64,000 nucleotides of DNA from Butyricimonas muris (lineage in GTDB: Bacteria > Bacteroidota > Bacteroidia > Bacteroidales > Marinifilaceae): positions 124,001-188,000 of the forward strand of contig NZ_JBKEIT010000002.1 in NCBI RefSeq assembly GCF_046365375.1. Direction: 5' to 3'. The notes under the pieces are model-generated. The model was not told where the DNA came from. It worked only from the letters and a program-made list of their open reading frames with translations, and did no database searches. Each line of letters starts with the position of its first letter. The first letter of the stretch is position 1. Shown piece after piece: positions 8,641 through 17,932 of this stretch. The translations under genes and the position numbers were made by a program.

Positions 8641-11199
8641 ATGACGAAAGGGTTCATTATATTCATCTCTTCTCTTTTCCTACTCGTGACGGCATTACCC
8701 GATGATAGTTTCGGCGGGAACAGGAAAAGAAAGAATAAAGACAAGACAGAAGAGGCAACCCGGGAAAGCAAATATGATAAATTGTTCAAGGAGGAAAAAT
8801 TTGTAACCCGTAAAGGGGTATTTACCCTCCATAAAACAGATAAAAAGCTCTATTTTGAAATCCCGCTGACGCTTCTAAATCGAGAATTTTTGCTTGGTTC
8901 CACGATCAGGGAAACAAGCGACAACGGTTATTCGCTCGTGGGGCAAAAGCCCCAAGAACCTTTGCATTTGGCTTTTGCCCGCAGGGATTCCTCTATCCAA
9001 TTGCTTCAAATCACGCAACCGTGGGGAGTGATTCCGAAGTATTCGGATAGCCGGGAAGATGAACTGAAACAATCCATCCGGAAAAGCTCTATCTCGCCGA
9101 TTATCAAAACGTACGAGATAAAAGCATTCAATAACGACAGTACAGCCGTGGTTATTGACATGACAGATCTATTTTTGAGTGATGACGAGCGCGTTTCGCC
9201 TTTTGACCCGTACGGGATAAAAGCCGAATACGGGAGAGTTAAATTATCACCGGAATACCAGCAGGAGTTGTCGTTTATCGATGACATTAAAGCGTTCGAG
9301 GATAATGTGTCGATCATCTCCTCTTTGAATTACACGATTGCAAGCCAAGAGAATAAAGAGGTTAAGTTGCCTGTAACGATAAAAGTTAATCGCTCTATCA
9401 TTCTGTTACCGGATGAGGAGCATATGATGAGGAGCAGGATTTCGGATCCCCGGATCGGATTTTTTACTACAGTGAAACAGAATATCAGTGTAAAGCGGGA
9501 TGGCTCAAAATACGTTTATTTCATGAATCGCTGGAACGTGCAGCCGAAGGATATGGAGGCATACAAGCGGGGTGAATTGGTCGAGCCGGTGAAACCCATC
9601 GTGTTCTACATCGACAATACATTTCCGGCTGAATGGAAAAAAGCAATCCACGCGGGAGTCTTGGAATGGAATGCCGCTTTCGAGAAAATCGGTTTTAAAA
9701 ACGTGATGCAGGCAAAAGATTTCCCGATGGATGACCCGGAATTTGACCCGGACAACCTGAAATATTCGTGCATCCGTTATGCGCCTATCGATGTGGCTAA
9801 TGGGATGGGGCCCTCGTGGACAGACCCTCGTACCGGGGAGATTATCAATGCTTCCGTGTACATTTACCACGATGTCATCAAGCTCGTGAACGATATGCGT
9901 TTCGTGCAAACAGCACAAGTAAATGAAAGAGTGCGCACGAAAAAGTTGCCACAAGACATATTAGATGAAAGCCTTAACTATGTTATCGCTCACGAGGTGG
10001 GACACTGCTTGGGGTTGATGCATAACATGGGAGCCTCTTCATCCTATCCGGTAGATTCGCTGCGTTCCGCTTCATTCACGCAAAAATACGGTACAACTCC
10101 TTCCATTATGGACTATGCCCGTAATAATTACATCGCCCAACCCGGTGATAAAGGTTTGCGGTTGACGCCTCCCAATATCGGGGTTTATGACTTTTATGCC
10201 ATAAAAATAGGTTACCAACCCATCCCCGAGGCAAAAACAGCGGAAGAAGAGAACGCTATCGTACGAGGCTGGATTGCCGAGAAAGCCGGCAACCCGATGT
10301 TCCGTTACGGGAAACAACAACTCCAAGCCGTGTATGACCCTAGCGCACTGATGGAAGATTTGGGGGATGACGCCGTGAAGGCAGGAGAGTACGGTATCAA
10401 AAACTTGAAATACATTCTCGAACACATGAACGAGTGGATGGACAAGGAAGATCCGAATTTTGATTACCGGATAAATATTTATGGAGAAATCGTCAATCAA
10501 TGTTTCGGTTATCTCTACAATGCACTGATGAATATAGGTGGTTTTTATTTGAATGAACACGAGGTAAACGATCCTCGCCCCTCGTTCACGGTTGTTCCCA
10601 AGGAGAAGCAAAAACAATCGCTCAGGTTCTTGATTAAAAATTTACAACAACTGGAATGGTTGGATAACCCCCAAGCAACAGAAAACCTAAGAGTAAGCAC
10701 CCCTCGTTCGGAAAGGCTCGTGAAGAATTTTGCAGCAGCTTTACTTGTCAACACGAAAAAAATATCCTTAGGCGAGTACCGGGATCCGAACTCCTACTCA
10801 TCCAAAGAATACCTGAATGACCTGCATGCTCTCGTGTGGGAACCGACACTCAAGGGGCAAAACCTTTCTGCTATCGACATGCTTTTGCAGAAAACGATAT
10901 TGTCTTCTCTATTAAATTCATTATTACCTGTTAACTGGACTGTAAAAGGACCTCCTATCGCGGAGAAACCCATGTTGCGCCGTACTTGCAGTTGCGGAGA
11001 ACACATGGCATCGGGATTCGGGTTCCAATACCCGGTCTACAACGTTGCTCACGATAACACGAAATACCTGTATTTTTCACTACTTGACCGCATTGAAAAA
11101 ACGGTAAAAAGTAAACGGGCAACCGGTAATTTCAACACACGGGCGCACCACGCTTATCTGTTGGAAATGATCGAAGATTTCAGAAATAGGAAGGAATAA
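8641..11199 (+). CDS. Zinc-dependent metalloprotease, DUF5118/DUF5117/DUF4953 family (paralogue 2)
   Basis: Second tandem metalloprotease (852 aa), clearly homologous over its whole length to its neighbours (shared blocks RWNVQPKDMEAYKRGELVEP and NLKYILEHMNEW). The zinc motif HEVGHCLGLMH is intact (His451, Glu452, His455, His461), with the SIMDYAR segment after it. The signal peptide spans about residues 1-24. The C-terminal part is about 40 residues shorter than in the paralogues and carries its own CSCGEH segment (about residue 783), so it may differ in specificity. Predicted periplasmic or secreted peptidase in the same transcription unit. Confidence 0.9.
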   Translation: MTKGFIIFISSLFLLVTALPDDSFGGNRKRKNKDKTEEATRESKYDKLFKEEKFVTRKGVFTLHKTDKKLYFEIPLTLLNREFLLGSTIRETSDNGYSLVGQKPQEPLHLAFARRDSSIQLLQITQPWGVIPKYSDSREDELKQSIRKSSISPIIKTYEIKAFNNDSTAVVIDMTDLFLSDDERVSPFDPYGIKAEYGRVKLSPEYQQELSFIDDIKAFEDNVSIISSLNYTIASQENKEVKLPVTIKVNRSIILLPDEEHMMRSRISDPRIGFFTTVKQNISVKRDGSKYVYFMNRWNVQPKDMEAYKRGELVEPVKPIVFYIDNTFPAEWKKAIHAGVLEWNAAFEKIGFKNVMQAKDFPMDDPEFDPDNLKYSCIRYAPIDVANGMGPSWTDPRTGEIINASVYIYHDVIKLVNDMRFVQTAQVNERVRTKKLPQDILDESLNYVIAHEVGHCLGLMHNMGASSSYPVDSLRSASFTQKYGTTPSIMDYARNNYIAQPGDKGLRLTPPNIGVYDFYAIKIGYQPIPEAKTAEEENAIVRGWIAEKAGNPMFRYGKQQLQAVYDPSALMEDLGDDAVKAGEYGIKNLKYILEHMNEWMDKEDPNFDYRINIYGEIVNQCFGYLYNALMNIGGFYLNEHEVNDPRPSFTVVPKEKQKQSLRFLIKNLQQLEWLDNPQATENLRVSTPRSERLVKNFAAALLVNTKKISLGEYRDPNSYSSKEYLNDLHALVWEPTLKGQNLSAIDMLLQKTILSSLLNSLLPVNWTVKGPPIAEKPMLRRTCSCGEHMASGFGFQYPVYNVAHDNTKYLYFSLLDRIEKTVKSKRATGNFNTRAHHAYLLEMIEDFRNRKE

Positions 11200-11224
11200 A
11201 TGCTTAAAATTAAAAACTAAAGTA

Positions 11225-13903
11225 ATGAATAGAAATATAGTTATATCCATTTTATTGCTCGTGGCTTTCTGTTTGACAAACACGGTGAATGTCATGGCAA
11301 AGAGCGAACGGAAAAAGAAAAAAACGGAAAAAGTTGAAAGTCCGGAGCTGACGAAATACGAAAAACTTTTCAAGGATAAAAAAGTAACAACGGCAGAAGG
11401 ATTGTTCACGCTCCGCCAAGTGAATGGAAAAGTTTATTTTGAATTTCCGAAAACATTATTAAACCGGGAATTCCTTTTAGGCTCAACCATCGTGGAAATC
11501 AGCGATAACGGTAACGGTCTGGTGGGGCAAATGCCTTATGAACCAATGCACGTGACCTTTACTCTACGGGATTCGACTTTGCAAATGTGTATAGTGGAAT
11601 TGCTCGCGAACGGACAGACACCAATTTATACGGATTCAAAAGACGAAAACACACGCGAAGCTATCCGGAAAAGTAGCGCCCCGGCTATAATTAATACATT
11701 CAAAGTAGAAACTTACACCCCGGATAGCAGTGCGGTTGTTGTCGATATGACAGCGTTCTTCACGGAACATCGGGATGAAATGAATCCATTTTGGGGACCG
11801 AGTAAACGTACCGTAGAATACGGTTGGGCAGGTCGTGCCGTTAAATTCAAAAAGGAACTTTCAAAAATCGACACGATAAAAGCTTTTGAAAATAACGTGT
11901 CTGTTGTCACGACTTTAAATTACGACCAGGATATTATCGTGGGCGGGCAATATCTTGTTGCCAAAGATGAGCCCGTGACGGCAAAACTTAACCGCACCCT
12001 TATGATTCTCCCGGAAGAGAAAGATATCATGTGTCCTCGGTTGGCAGATCCTCGTGTTAATATCAACACGATAGCCCGAATGAATATGAACACGAAGGTA
12101 GATCGTGCCACGATGACACACTATATGACTCGTTGGAATTTGCAACCGAAGGACATGGAAGCCTATAAACGGGGCGAACTCGTGGAACCGGTAAAGCCGA
12201 TCGTGTTCTATATTGACAATCTTTTCCCGCAAGGCTGGAGCGAATATATCACGGCAGGTGTCCTTGAATGGAATAAAGCATTTGAAGCTATCGGTTTCAA
12301 AAATGCCATTCAAGTAAAGCCTTTCCCAAAAGATGATCCGAATTTTGACCCGGATAATATCGCGTTCAATTGTATTCGTTATGCCCCGACCAGCATATAC
12401 AGTACTGTGCCGGGTCCCCTATGGGCTGATCCTCGTTCCGGTGAAATTATGACGGCTTCCCTCTTTATCTTCCATGACGTGTTAAGTCAAATCAATTATG
12501 GACGTTTCATTCAAACGGCATCCAATGACGCCCGGGCTCGTAATATGAAATTACCCTTGGAAGTTTTCGGTGAAGGATTAAAAGCCATGGTTGCCAACAA
12601 TACGGGAACAATGCTGGGTTTCCTATGCAACGCTGCCGCTTCCAATGCTTACCCGACCGACTCCTTGCGTTCGGCTTCTTTCACCCAACAATACGGAATC
12701 AGTCCGTCGATTATGGATGAATTGGGATATAATTACGTGGCACAACCGGAAGATAAGAACGTGGTACTCGTTCAGAGTAAAATCGGACCTGCCGATTACT
12801 ACACCGTGCAAGTAGCTTATCAACCGAATCCCGAAGCCACGACACGAGAAGCGGATTATGAAATTGTCAAAAAATGGATTGCTGAAAAAGCCGGAGATCC
12901 TATTTTCCGCTATGGCAAAAGGCAACGCTTGTTGACCACGTTCGATCCGACTGCCCTCCCGAACGATTTGGGCGATGATGCGCTTAAAGCCAGTACTTAC
13001 GGTATCAAGAATTTGAAATACATTCTTGAGAACATGAACGATTGGTTGGATAATCAAGATATTGATTACGAATACCGGAATATGCTTTACAGGTATTTGG
13101 TATATCATTTTGAACAATACTTGTTCAACGTGTATATAAATATCGGGGGATTCAAATTGAACGAACATTTCGTGGGTGACGCTATGCCTTCGTTTATACC
13201 TTTAAGCAAGGATTTACAAAAACGTTCTTTGGCTTTTGTCATGAATGAGTTGAAAAACATGGATTGGATTGACAATTACAGCGTAACGAAGAATTTGGCA
13301 TTCGACGGTTCGCAAGCTCGCCGCATACTACAAACTTATTTGATTAGCATGCAAAACGTAACAACCGAATTGTTCATCACCAAGCGATTGTCCCTCGTGG
13401 CATATAGGGATAAAGACAACTATACCCCTCAAGAATACCTTGAAGATCTTTACGCCCACATCTGGGACTCCACGATAAAAGGCAAAAATGTTACAGAGGC
13501 AGAGCGTATTATGCAAAACGAATTTATCCGTCGGACTCGTGATCTTGTCGATTTTAACGGTAAGAAAGACCCGTTCGGACAAGTATATGCAACAACACCC
13601 AAAATACCAAGTGAAGAAGAGATATTACGCCAAATCAAACAAATGCGCAATGTTGAAATCCCGACAGAGATGCGTCTTGTGGATAATGCCTTGAAAACCA
13701 ATTCGACAGCAGGGTTTGGCAGTCGTTGGTTGGTACAGAATGTCGCAGTAGATAATACAAATCATTTGTGGAATGCCCTTTACGGGAAGGCTATCAGATT
13801 AATAAACCAGCGCAAAGGCACGGGAAATGTTGAAACCCAAGCACATTACGATTATTTATTATATTTGATTAATCGCTCTTTAAAGAAAGCACCTAAGTGG
13901 TAA
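11225..13903 (+). CDS. Metalloprotease paralogue 3 with a destroyed zinc site (pseudo-enzyme)
   Basis: 892-aa protein aligned end to end with the two preceding metalloproteases, with a signal peptide (about 1-25) and all flanking blocks conserved (RWNLQPKDMEAYKRGELVEP, GIKNLKYILENMNDW). The catalytic motif reads NNTGTMLGFLC at residues 458-468, where the paralogues read HExGHxLGLMH. All three His ligands and the catalytic Glu are replaced while both glycines remain. The downstream Met (SIMDELGYN) is kept. The frame is open over its full length, so this is not gene decay by stop codons. It may act as a binding or regulatory partner of the active proteases, or may have lost function only recently. 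Confidence 0.88.
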   Translation: MNRNIVISILLLVAFCLTNTVNVMAKSERKKKKTEKVESPELTKYEKLFKDKKVTTAEGLFTLRQVNGKVYFEFPKTLLNREFLLGSTIVEISDNGNGLVGQMPYEPMHVTFTLRDSTLQMCIVELLANGQTPIYTDSKDENTREAIRKSSAPAIINTFKVETYTPDSSAVVVDMTAFFTEHRDEMNPFWGPSKRTVEYGWAGRAVKFKKELSKIDTIKAFENNVSVVTTLNYDQDIIVGGQYLVAKDEPVTAKLNRTLMILPEEKDIMCPRLADPRVNINTIARMNMNTKVDRATMTHYMTRWNLQPKDMEAYKRGELVEPVKPIVFYIDNLFPQGWSEYITAGVLEWNKAFEAIGFKNAIQVKPFPKDDPNFDPDNIAFNCIRYAPTSIYSTVPGPLWADPRSGEIMTASLFIFHDVLSQINYGRFIQTASNDARARNMKLPLEVFGEGLKAMVANNTGTMLGFLCNAAASNAYPTDSLRSASFTQQYGISPSIMDELGYNYVAQPEDKNVVLVQSKIGPADYYTVQVAYQPNPEATTREADYEIVKKWIAEKAGDPIFRYGKRQRLLTTFDPTALPNDLGDDALKASTYGIKNLKYILENMNDWLDNQDIDYEYRNMLYRYLVYHFEQYLFNVYINIGGFKLNEHFVGDAMPSFIPLSKDLQKRSLAFVMNELKNMDWIDNYSVTKNLAFDGSQARRILQTYLISMQNVTTELFITKRLSLVAYRDKDNYTPQEYLEDLYAHIWDSTIKGKNVTEAERIMQNEFIRRTRDLVDFNGKKDPFGQVYATTPKIPSEEEILRQIKQMRNVEIPTEMRLVDNALKTNSTAGFGSRWLVQNVAVDNTNHLWNALYGKAIRLINQRKGTGNVETQAHYDYLLYLINRSLKKAPKW
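12596..12628 (+). other. Degenerate zinc-binding motif in metalloprotease paralogue 3
   Basis: Codons aac-aat-acg-gga-aca-atg-ctg-ggt-ttc-cta-tgc give NNTGTMLGFLC. The equivalent positions are HEIGHTLGLMH (starting 7255) and HEVGHCLGLMH (starting 9991). His to Asn, Glu to Asn, His to Thr and His to Cys are the functional replacements. Most need two or three base changes each, so simple sequencing error does not explain them. Confidence 0.92.
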
Positions 13904-13931
13904 AGTAGTATTTGCTGCATAAAATACAAGA

Positions 13932-13965
13932 AGCCCGTCTAACTTTTCTTTTTGTTAGACGGGCT
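13932..13965. terminator. Bidirectional intrinsic terminator between convergent operons
   Basis: Perfect 12-bp stem agcccgtctaac (13932-13943) / gttagacgggct (13954-13965) with a T-rich loop. It lies 28 bases after the last metalloprotease on + and about 95 bases after the PKD-like gene on -. T/A-rich sequence on both sides allows use in both directions. Confidence 0.8.
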
Positions 13966-14058
13966 CTTGCTTGATGTTTTATATTTGAGTATTTCTGTTT
14001 TTGAACTATACGTTAATGATTTTCTTTTCCAGAAGTCTATCCAAAGAAAGTTAGTTTA

Positions 14059-15705
14059 TTAGGAAACACTAGTTCCTACTTTAAGAGTTACGTCCACAAT
14101 TTTACCCAAATTGATTTTTGAATCGGTTTCCCAAAGGAACTTTTCTGCATCGGATTCAATTTGTTTGGCTTGATCCGTGTTTAATAATAAAATACTTCCG
14201 TTATCTAACCCGATAATCAATTGATCCCCGCGATAAGTCCGTCCGTTCATATCAACGACGTTTGCTTTGCAGGTATAATAATGTCTGATACCGTTTTGAG
14301 GATTATCTCTGTCCATAAAATAAATCTCATTCCCATGAGCAATAAAGACATATTTATTTTGTTTGGAAGCCAATGTGCAGAACACGCATTCTTCTAATGG
14401 AACGGGGGAAGCTACCGGGGAGGAGAATAACATTTCCGAATTATTATCAGCACCCGGGATTCTTCCGGTAGAATAGAATAAACCTTCTCCACTATATTCT
14501 CGTTCTATTTCAAAATATTGGTATTGATATGTTCCATCTGATTTCTTTATGAACATAGTGTACCCTGCTTCATTGCTGTCTCCTATTGCAACATATCCCA
14601 CGTGTAATGCCTTAGAATCTCCCAAATCGGTTAATGGAATGAAATTCTCGGGCCACCCTTCCTTGGGAGTCGGTAAGCTTACTACTTTTCCGGATATTTT
14701 AATATCTTTTGAAGAATATTGGAAATCATGAATTAATAAAAGACGGTTTTCCGGCTCTTCCCGGGTACCTCTTGAAAGAAGTAAGGTGAAATCTTTATTT
14801 TGTTCCCGTTGGGAGTTAATAAGGCTGCCTCGGACTTCTTTATCCTCAAAGAACAAAGGCGTGTGTATGTAGAAACCACTTTGGAATAATTCGTAAGTAT
14901 CTTTTATTTTTGAATAAATCTTACCGTCATAGTTTTCTATCATGTGTGCGTAAACCATCATTTCGGCGTTCACCGGATGAAAATCTTCAGGATATGTTCC
15001 TCCTGAAAAAGATTCGACAAGCAAAATATCTTTTGTCATATAAGTCCCGTCCAAATCAACAGAACCTTGCCCCCCTTCTTGGAAAACAATGACATGGCCG
15101 GCAGAAGGATATACTCTAGAGATGTGTTCTTGAAGGAAAAGGGGATGAGTGCCTAATTCTTGTTTGTTTTCTTTATAATAGACATCTTCAATTACTTGAT
15201 TGTCCAGAATATTTCGTCCGAATTCATCTTTAATGTAGTTCCCGTCTTCGTCTTGTTTGTATTTATTCCGGATATAAGTAAGTAAAGATTTTCCATTTTT
15301 CTCGGATAACACGAGGTAGCTGGAATTTGTTGTGTAAATACTAGTTGGAGTTATATCTGTTGACTGTATATAGGTAGAGTTGTTATCAATATTAATTACT
15401 CGTAAAACCAGATAATCTCTAACTGTTGTATCAATGATCCAAGAAAGTTCTCTTTCTTGACCAATTGTTTTCCCTGCATAACTCCATTCATATTTTAACC
15501 TTAAATCAGAAGTGTCATTGAAAGTGTATTTGAATTTAGGAAACACCCTTAATGTATCTCCAATGATTTGGGTAGTAGATACTTCCGGGTAAAATTCGAT
15601 TTCGATATCATTAATTTTTTTGTAATCGTAGTTCCCTTTATTGTCGTAGCAACCGATGATGTTGAATATGGCAAAAAGCAATAATATTATACTTATAAGT
15701 TTCAT
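14059..15705 (-). CDS. PKD-like family lipoprotein (locus 2)
   Basis: Paralogue of the PKD-like lipoprotein at 4175-5779. The start is set at the ATG at 15705; the in-frame codon two upstream is TTG. Signal peptide and lipobox FNIIGC (Cys19) are followed by YDNKGNYDYKKIN. It shares the HVIVFQEGGQGSVDLDGTYMTKDILL block and the C-terminal NLGKIVDVTLKVG with the locus 1 copy. Last gene of the - strand sigma-ABC-FecR-SusCD operon. Probably surface-exposed and substrate-binding; no catalytic residues are recognised. Confidence 0.8.
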   Translation of the reverse strand: MKLISIILLLFAIFNIIGCYDNKGNYDYKKINDIEIEFYPEVSTTQIIGDTLRVFPKFKYTFNDTSDLRLKYEWSYAGKTIGQERELSWIIDTTVRDYLVLRVINIDNNSTYIQSTDITPTSIYTTNSSYLVLSEKNGKSLLTYIRNKYKQDEDGNYIKDEFGRNILDNQVIEDVYYKENKQELGTHPLFLQEHISRVYPSAGHVIVFQEGGQGSVDLDGTYMTKDILLVESFSGGTYPEDFHPVNAEMMVYAHMIENYDGKIYSKIKDTYELFQSGFYIHTPLFFEDKEVRGSLINSQREQNKDFTLLLSRGTREEPENRLLLIHDFQYSSKDIKISGKVVSLPTPKEGWPENFIPLTDLGDSKALHVGYVAIGDSNEAGYTMFIKKSDGTYQYQYFEIEREYSGEGLFYSTGRIPGADNNSEMLFSSPVASPVPLEECVFCTLASKQNKYVFIAHGNEIYFMDRDNPQNGIRHYYTCKANVVDMNGRTYRGDQLIIGLDNGSILLLNTDQAKQIESDAEKFLWETDSKINLGKIVDVTLKVGTSVS

Positions 15706-15721
15706 AATCAATGTTTTTTTA

Positions 15722-16414
15722 TTAATAAACAGGGATGCCGTCTACCATGGGAGTTTTATTATCTTCTTCCATGATATTGTTTTTAATCAAGTAAACCTTG
15801 AATTTCATGGCTAATTCGCGTGCTTCAGAAAGACTTGCATTTGAGAGGTCATTGACTCCTGTTGCGATAACAAAATGTTCAAATTTCTTGGGGGAGTATT
15901 TTCCTAGGATAAATTCCTCCAAATCACCCTTCCACCAGAGAGGTGGACTAGCAATGTTGTCAAAGATTACACGGATCATATGTTTTCCAGCCAGTCCGGG
16001 TGCGAAGTTGTCATTAGCTACAATTTGGAAGGTGACACAGACTTTTTGTGTTTTTAAGGCTTCTCGGGTGTTATTGCAACGAATTTTGAGCGTGTCTAAT
16101 GTCTTGTTTGCCGGGAATAATAGTCCCTCTGGTATGTTGTAATCTGCTGGTTCTGCCGTCGTGAGGGAGTCTACGACTTCCAGTTTGTATTCGAGGGCTT
16201 CGTTTGCGGGTATTCCGGTAAGGGCGATATAGAAAGAGGCATCGTGTGTTGTTGTTCCCGGGAAATGGGAGAACGAGAATTCAACAGAGTCCAATCCTTT
16301 CGATGAGTCCGGGAAAAACAAGTATCTCGGAGAGGAATAAACCTCAACCTCTTCGGTATTGCAGGAATATATTCCCGCAATAATTAAGCATATATAAATG
16401 ATATGTTTTTTCAT
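15722..16414 (-). CDS. DUF4843 domain-containing lipoprotein (locus 2)
   Basis: Lipoprotein of 230 aa starting at the ATG at 16414 (MKKHIIYI). This start gives a clean signal peptide with lipobox AGIYSC (Cys18); a longer reading from 16447 would add charged residues before it. The family P-x-WW motif is present (PPLWWKGDLEEFILGKYSP). The start overlaps nothing but lies within 20 bases of the SusD stop, so translation may be coupled. Third gene of the SusC-SusD-DUF4843-PKD order repeated in this window. Confidence 0.83.
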   Translation of the reverse strand: MKKHIIYICLIIAGIYSCNTEEVEVYSSPRYLFFPDSSKGLDSVEFSFSHFPGTTTHDASFYIALTGIPANEALEYKLEVVDSLTTAEPADYNIPEGLLFPANKTLDTLKIRCNNTREALKTQKVCVTFQIVANDNFAPGLAGKHMIRVIFDNIASPPLWWKGDLEEFILGKYSPKKFEHFVIATGVNDLSNASLSEARELAMKFKVYLIKNNIMEEDNKTPMVDGIPVY

Positions 16415-16430
16415 ATGTTTATTTTTTTGT

Positions 16431-17921
16431 TTAGTGAATTGTTTCATTATCCGGTTTGGGTAATACCATATCAGACTCTTTCATGCCGCTCTTGGGTAGT
16501 AATTTGAAACGTTTGTAATAGAAGAATGCTTGTCCTTCTTGCATAAAATCGCGTAAAGCTTCTTTAGCTACTTCTTTTTTGAAACTTTCAAGGTCATTTA
16601 TATTTTTAGCCATTACTCCCATACTACCGATTTGGCAATTTCGGGCTTTTCTCACTGCATCTATTTTTTCGATGGCTCCGGAGAGATCGTTTTGTCTGAT
16701 AAGATATTCCGCTTGAATGTAATAAAGTTCACTTATCCGAATCATCGGTAGCATGTCTTGGCAGTAGACATATTTACCAATAGCACCTGTCGGGGCAATA
16801 TTTTTAGTGCAGATTTGATTTCTGCCGATTGCTTCTGTCGTGTTTGTCCGACGAACATCTGCGTTATCATCAAATAGAGTACTGGTGGCTTGCAAGTAGA
16901 AGTTTATTTTATCCCGACTGGTAGTTGTGGTTAGGTATTCATAATTTTCCAATAATTTTTGATTGGAAAGACAGAAAATAACTTCTTCATATCTTTTTTT
17001 ATTCACGTCTGTATCGTTATAAGGTGTGAACAAGAGATTACTCTTGGACTTATCCGGAGTCAGATTAAATGTAAGTACATGTTCAGCAATATCATATGAT
17101 TTCTGGTAGTATGTTGCGTCAAATTCCCCCATGTAATTATATACTCTTGCTAATAAAGCACAGACTGCAAGATAATTCATGCGGAATCCCCTGTTTTTAA
17201 AGAATAAATCTTGGTTGGCATCGGAATCTGTTCCATTGTAATATATTCTAAGATTGTCGGTTAACATATATCGCCAATCAATAGTGTCATGAGGGGCAAC
17301 AAGATTTTTAGCTTCTTCCAAATCTTTGATGGCATATTCCAAAACTTCTTTTACAGAGCGATCCGGTTCAAAGGTTGACGGATAAACTGTAAAATAGGGG
17401 ATATAGTTTTTGGTGTCCTGTACATCCGGTGCGGGAGCGAATAACCTGAGCATATCGAAATGCAGAAAAGCTCTTAAAGCCAATGCTTCCCCTTTAATTA
17501 ATAACTTTTCATGGTTTAAGGCTCTAAACAGCGTGGAGTCTGTTTTGTCAATTTTACTTAACAGACTATTGCAATTTGCGATAGAATTGTATGCTTGAGA
17601 CCAGATCGTTTCAATTATAGACTTTGTGTTTTTGTCGCTATAATTGTAAGTACTGAATTTATAATAAGTCGAACCGGAAGTAAAACCACGGGATTGGTAT
17701 AATTGTGCAAGGACATCCAACATTCCCCAACTTAATTCTTGTCCATACATGGAGGTGGATGCCATTTGGCTGTATACTCCGTTTAATACATTGCGATACC
17801 CGTCTCCCGTGGTGAATAATTTATCTTCATCCACGGTATCTTTGGGGGTAATATCTAGCCATGAATTACATGAAGTTAAGGCTAAAATAAATATTGTTGA
17901 AATAATACTAATGACTTTCAT
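16431..17921 (-). CDS. SusD/RagB-family surface lipoprotein (locus 2)
   Basis: 496-aa SusD homologue with lipobox ILALTSC (Cys18) and an NSWLDITPKDTVDED linker. Core motif KGEALALRAFLHFDMLRLFAPAPD and the C-terminal FMQEGQAFFYYKRFKLLPKSGM block match the locus 1 SusD, so the two are close paralogues. It lies 11 bases downstream of its SusC. Predicted outer-membrane, surface-facing ligand-binding lid of the transporter. Confidence 0.95.
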   Translation of the reverse strand: MKVISIISTIFILALTSCNSWLDITPKDTVDEDKLFTTGDGYRNVLNGVYSQMASTSMYGQELSWGMLDVLAQLYQSRGFTSGSTYYKFSTYNYSDKNTKSIIETIWSQAYNSIANCNSLLSKIDKTDSTLFRALNHEKLLIKGEALALRAFLHFDMLRLFAPAPDVQDTKNYIPYFTVYPSTFEPDRSVKEVLEYAIKDLEEAKNLVAPHDTIDWRYMLTDNLRIYYNGTDSDANQDLFFKNRGFRMNYLAVCALLARVYNYMGEFDATYYQKSYDIAEHVLTFNLTPDKSKSNLLFTPYNDTDVNKKRYEEVIFCLSNQKLLENYEYLTTTTSRDKINFYLQATSTLFDDNADVRRTNTTEAIGRNQICTKNIAPTGAIGKYVYCQDMLPMIRISELYYIQAEYLIRQNDLSGAIEKIDAVRKARNCQIGSMGVMAKNINDLESFKKEVAKEALRDFMQEGQAFFYYKRFKLLPKSGMKESDMVLPKPDNETIH

Positions 17922-17932
17922 AACAATTCAAT

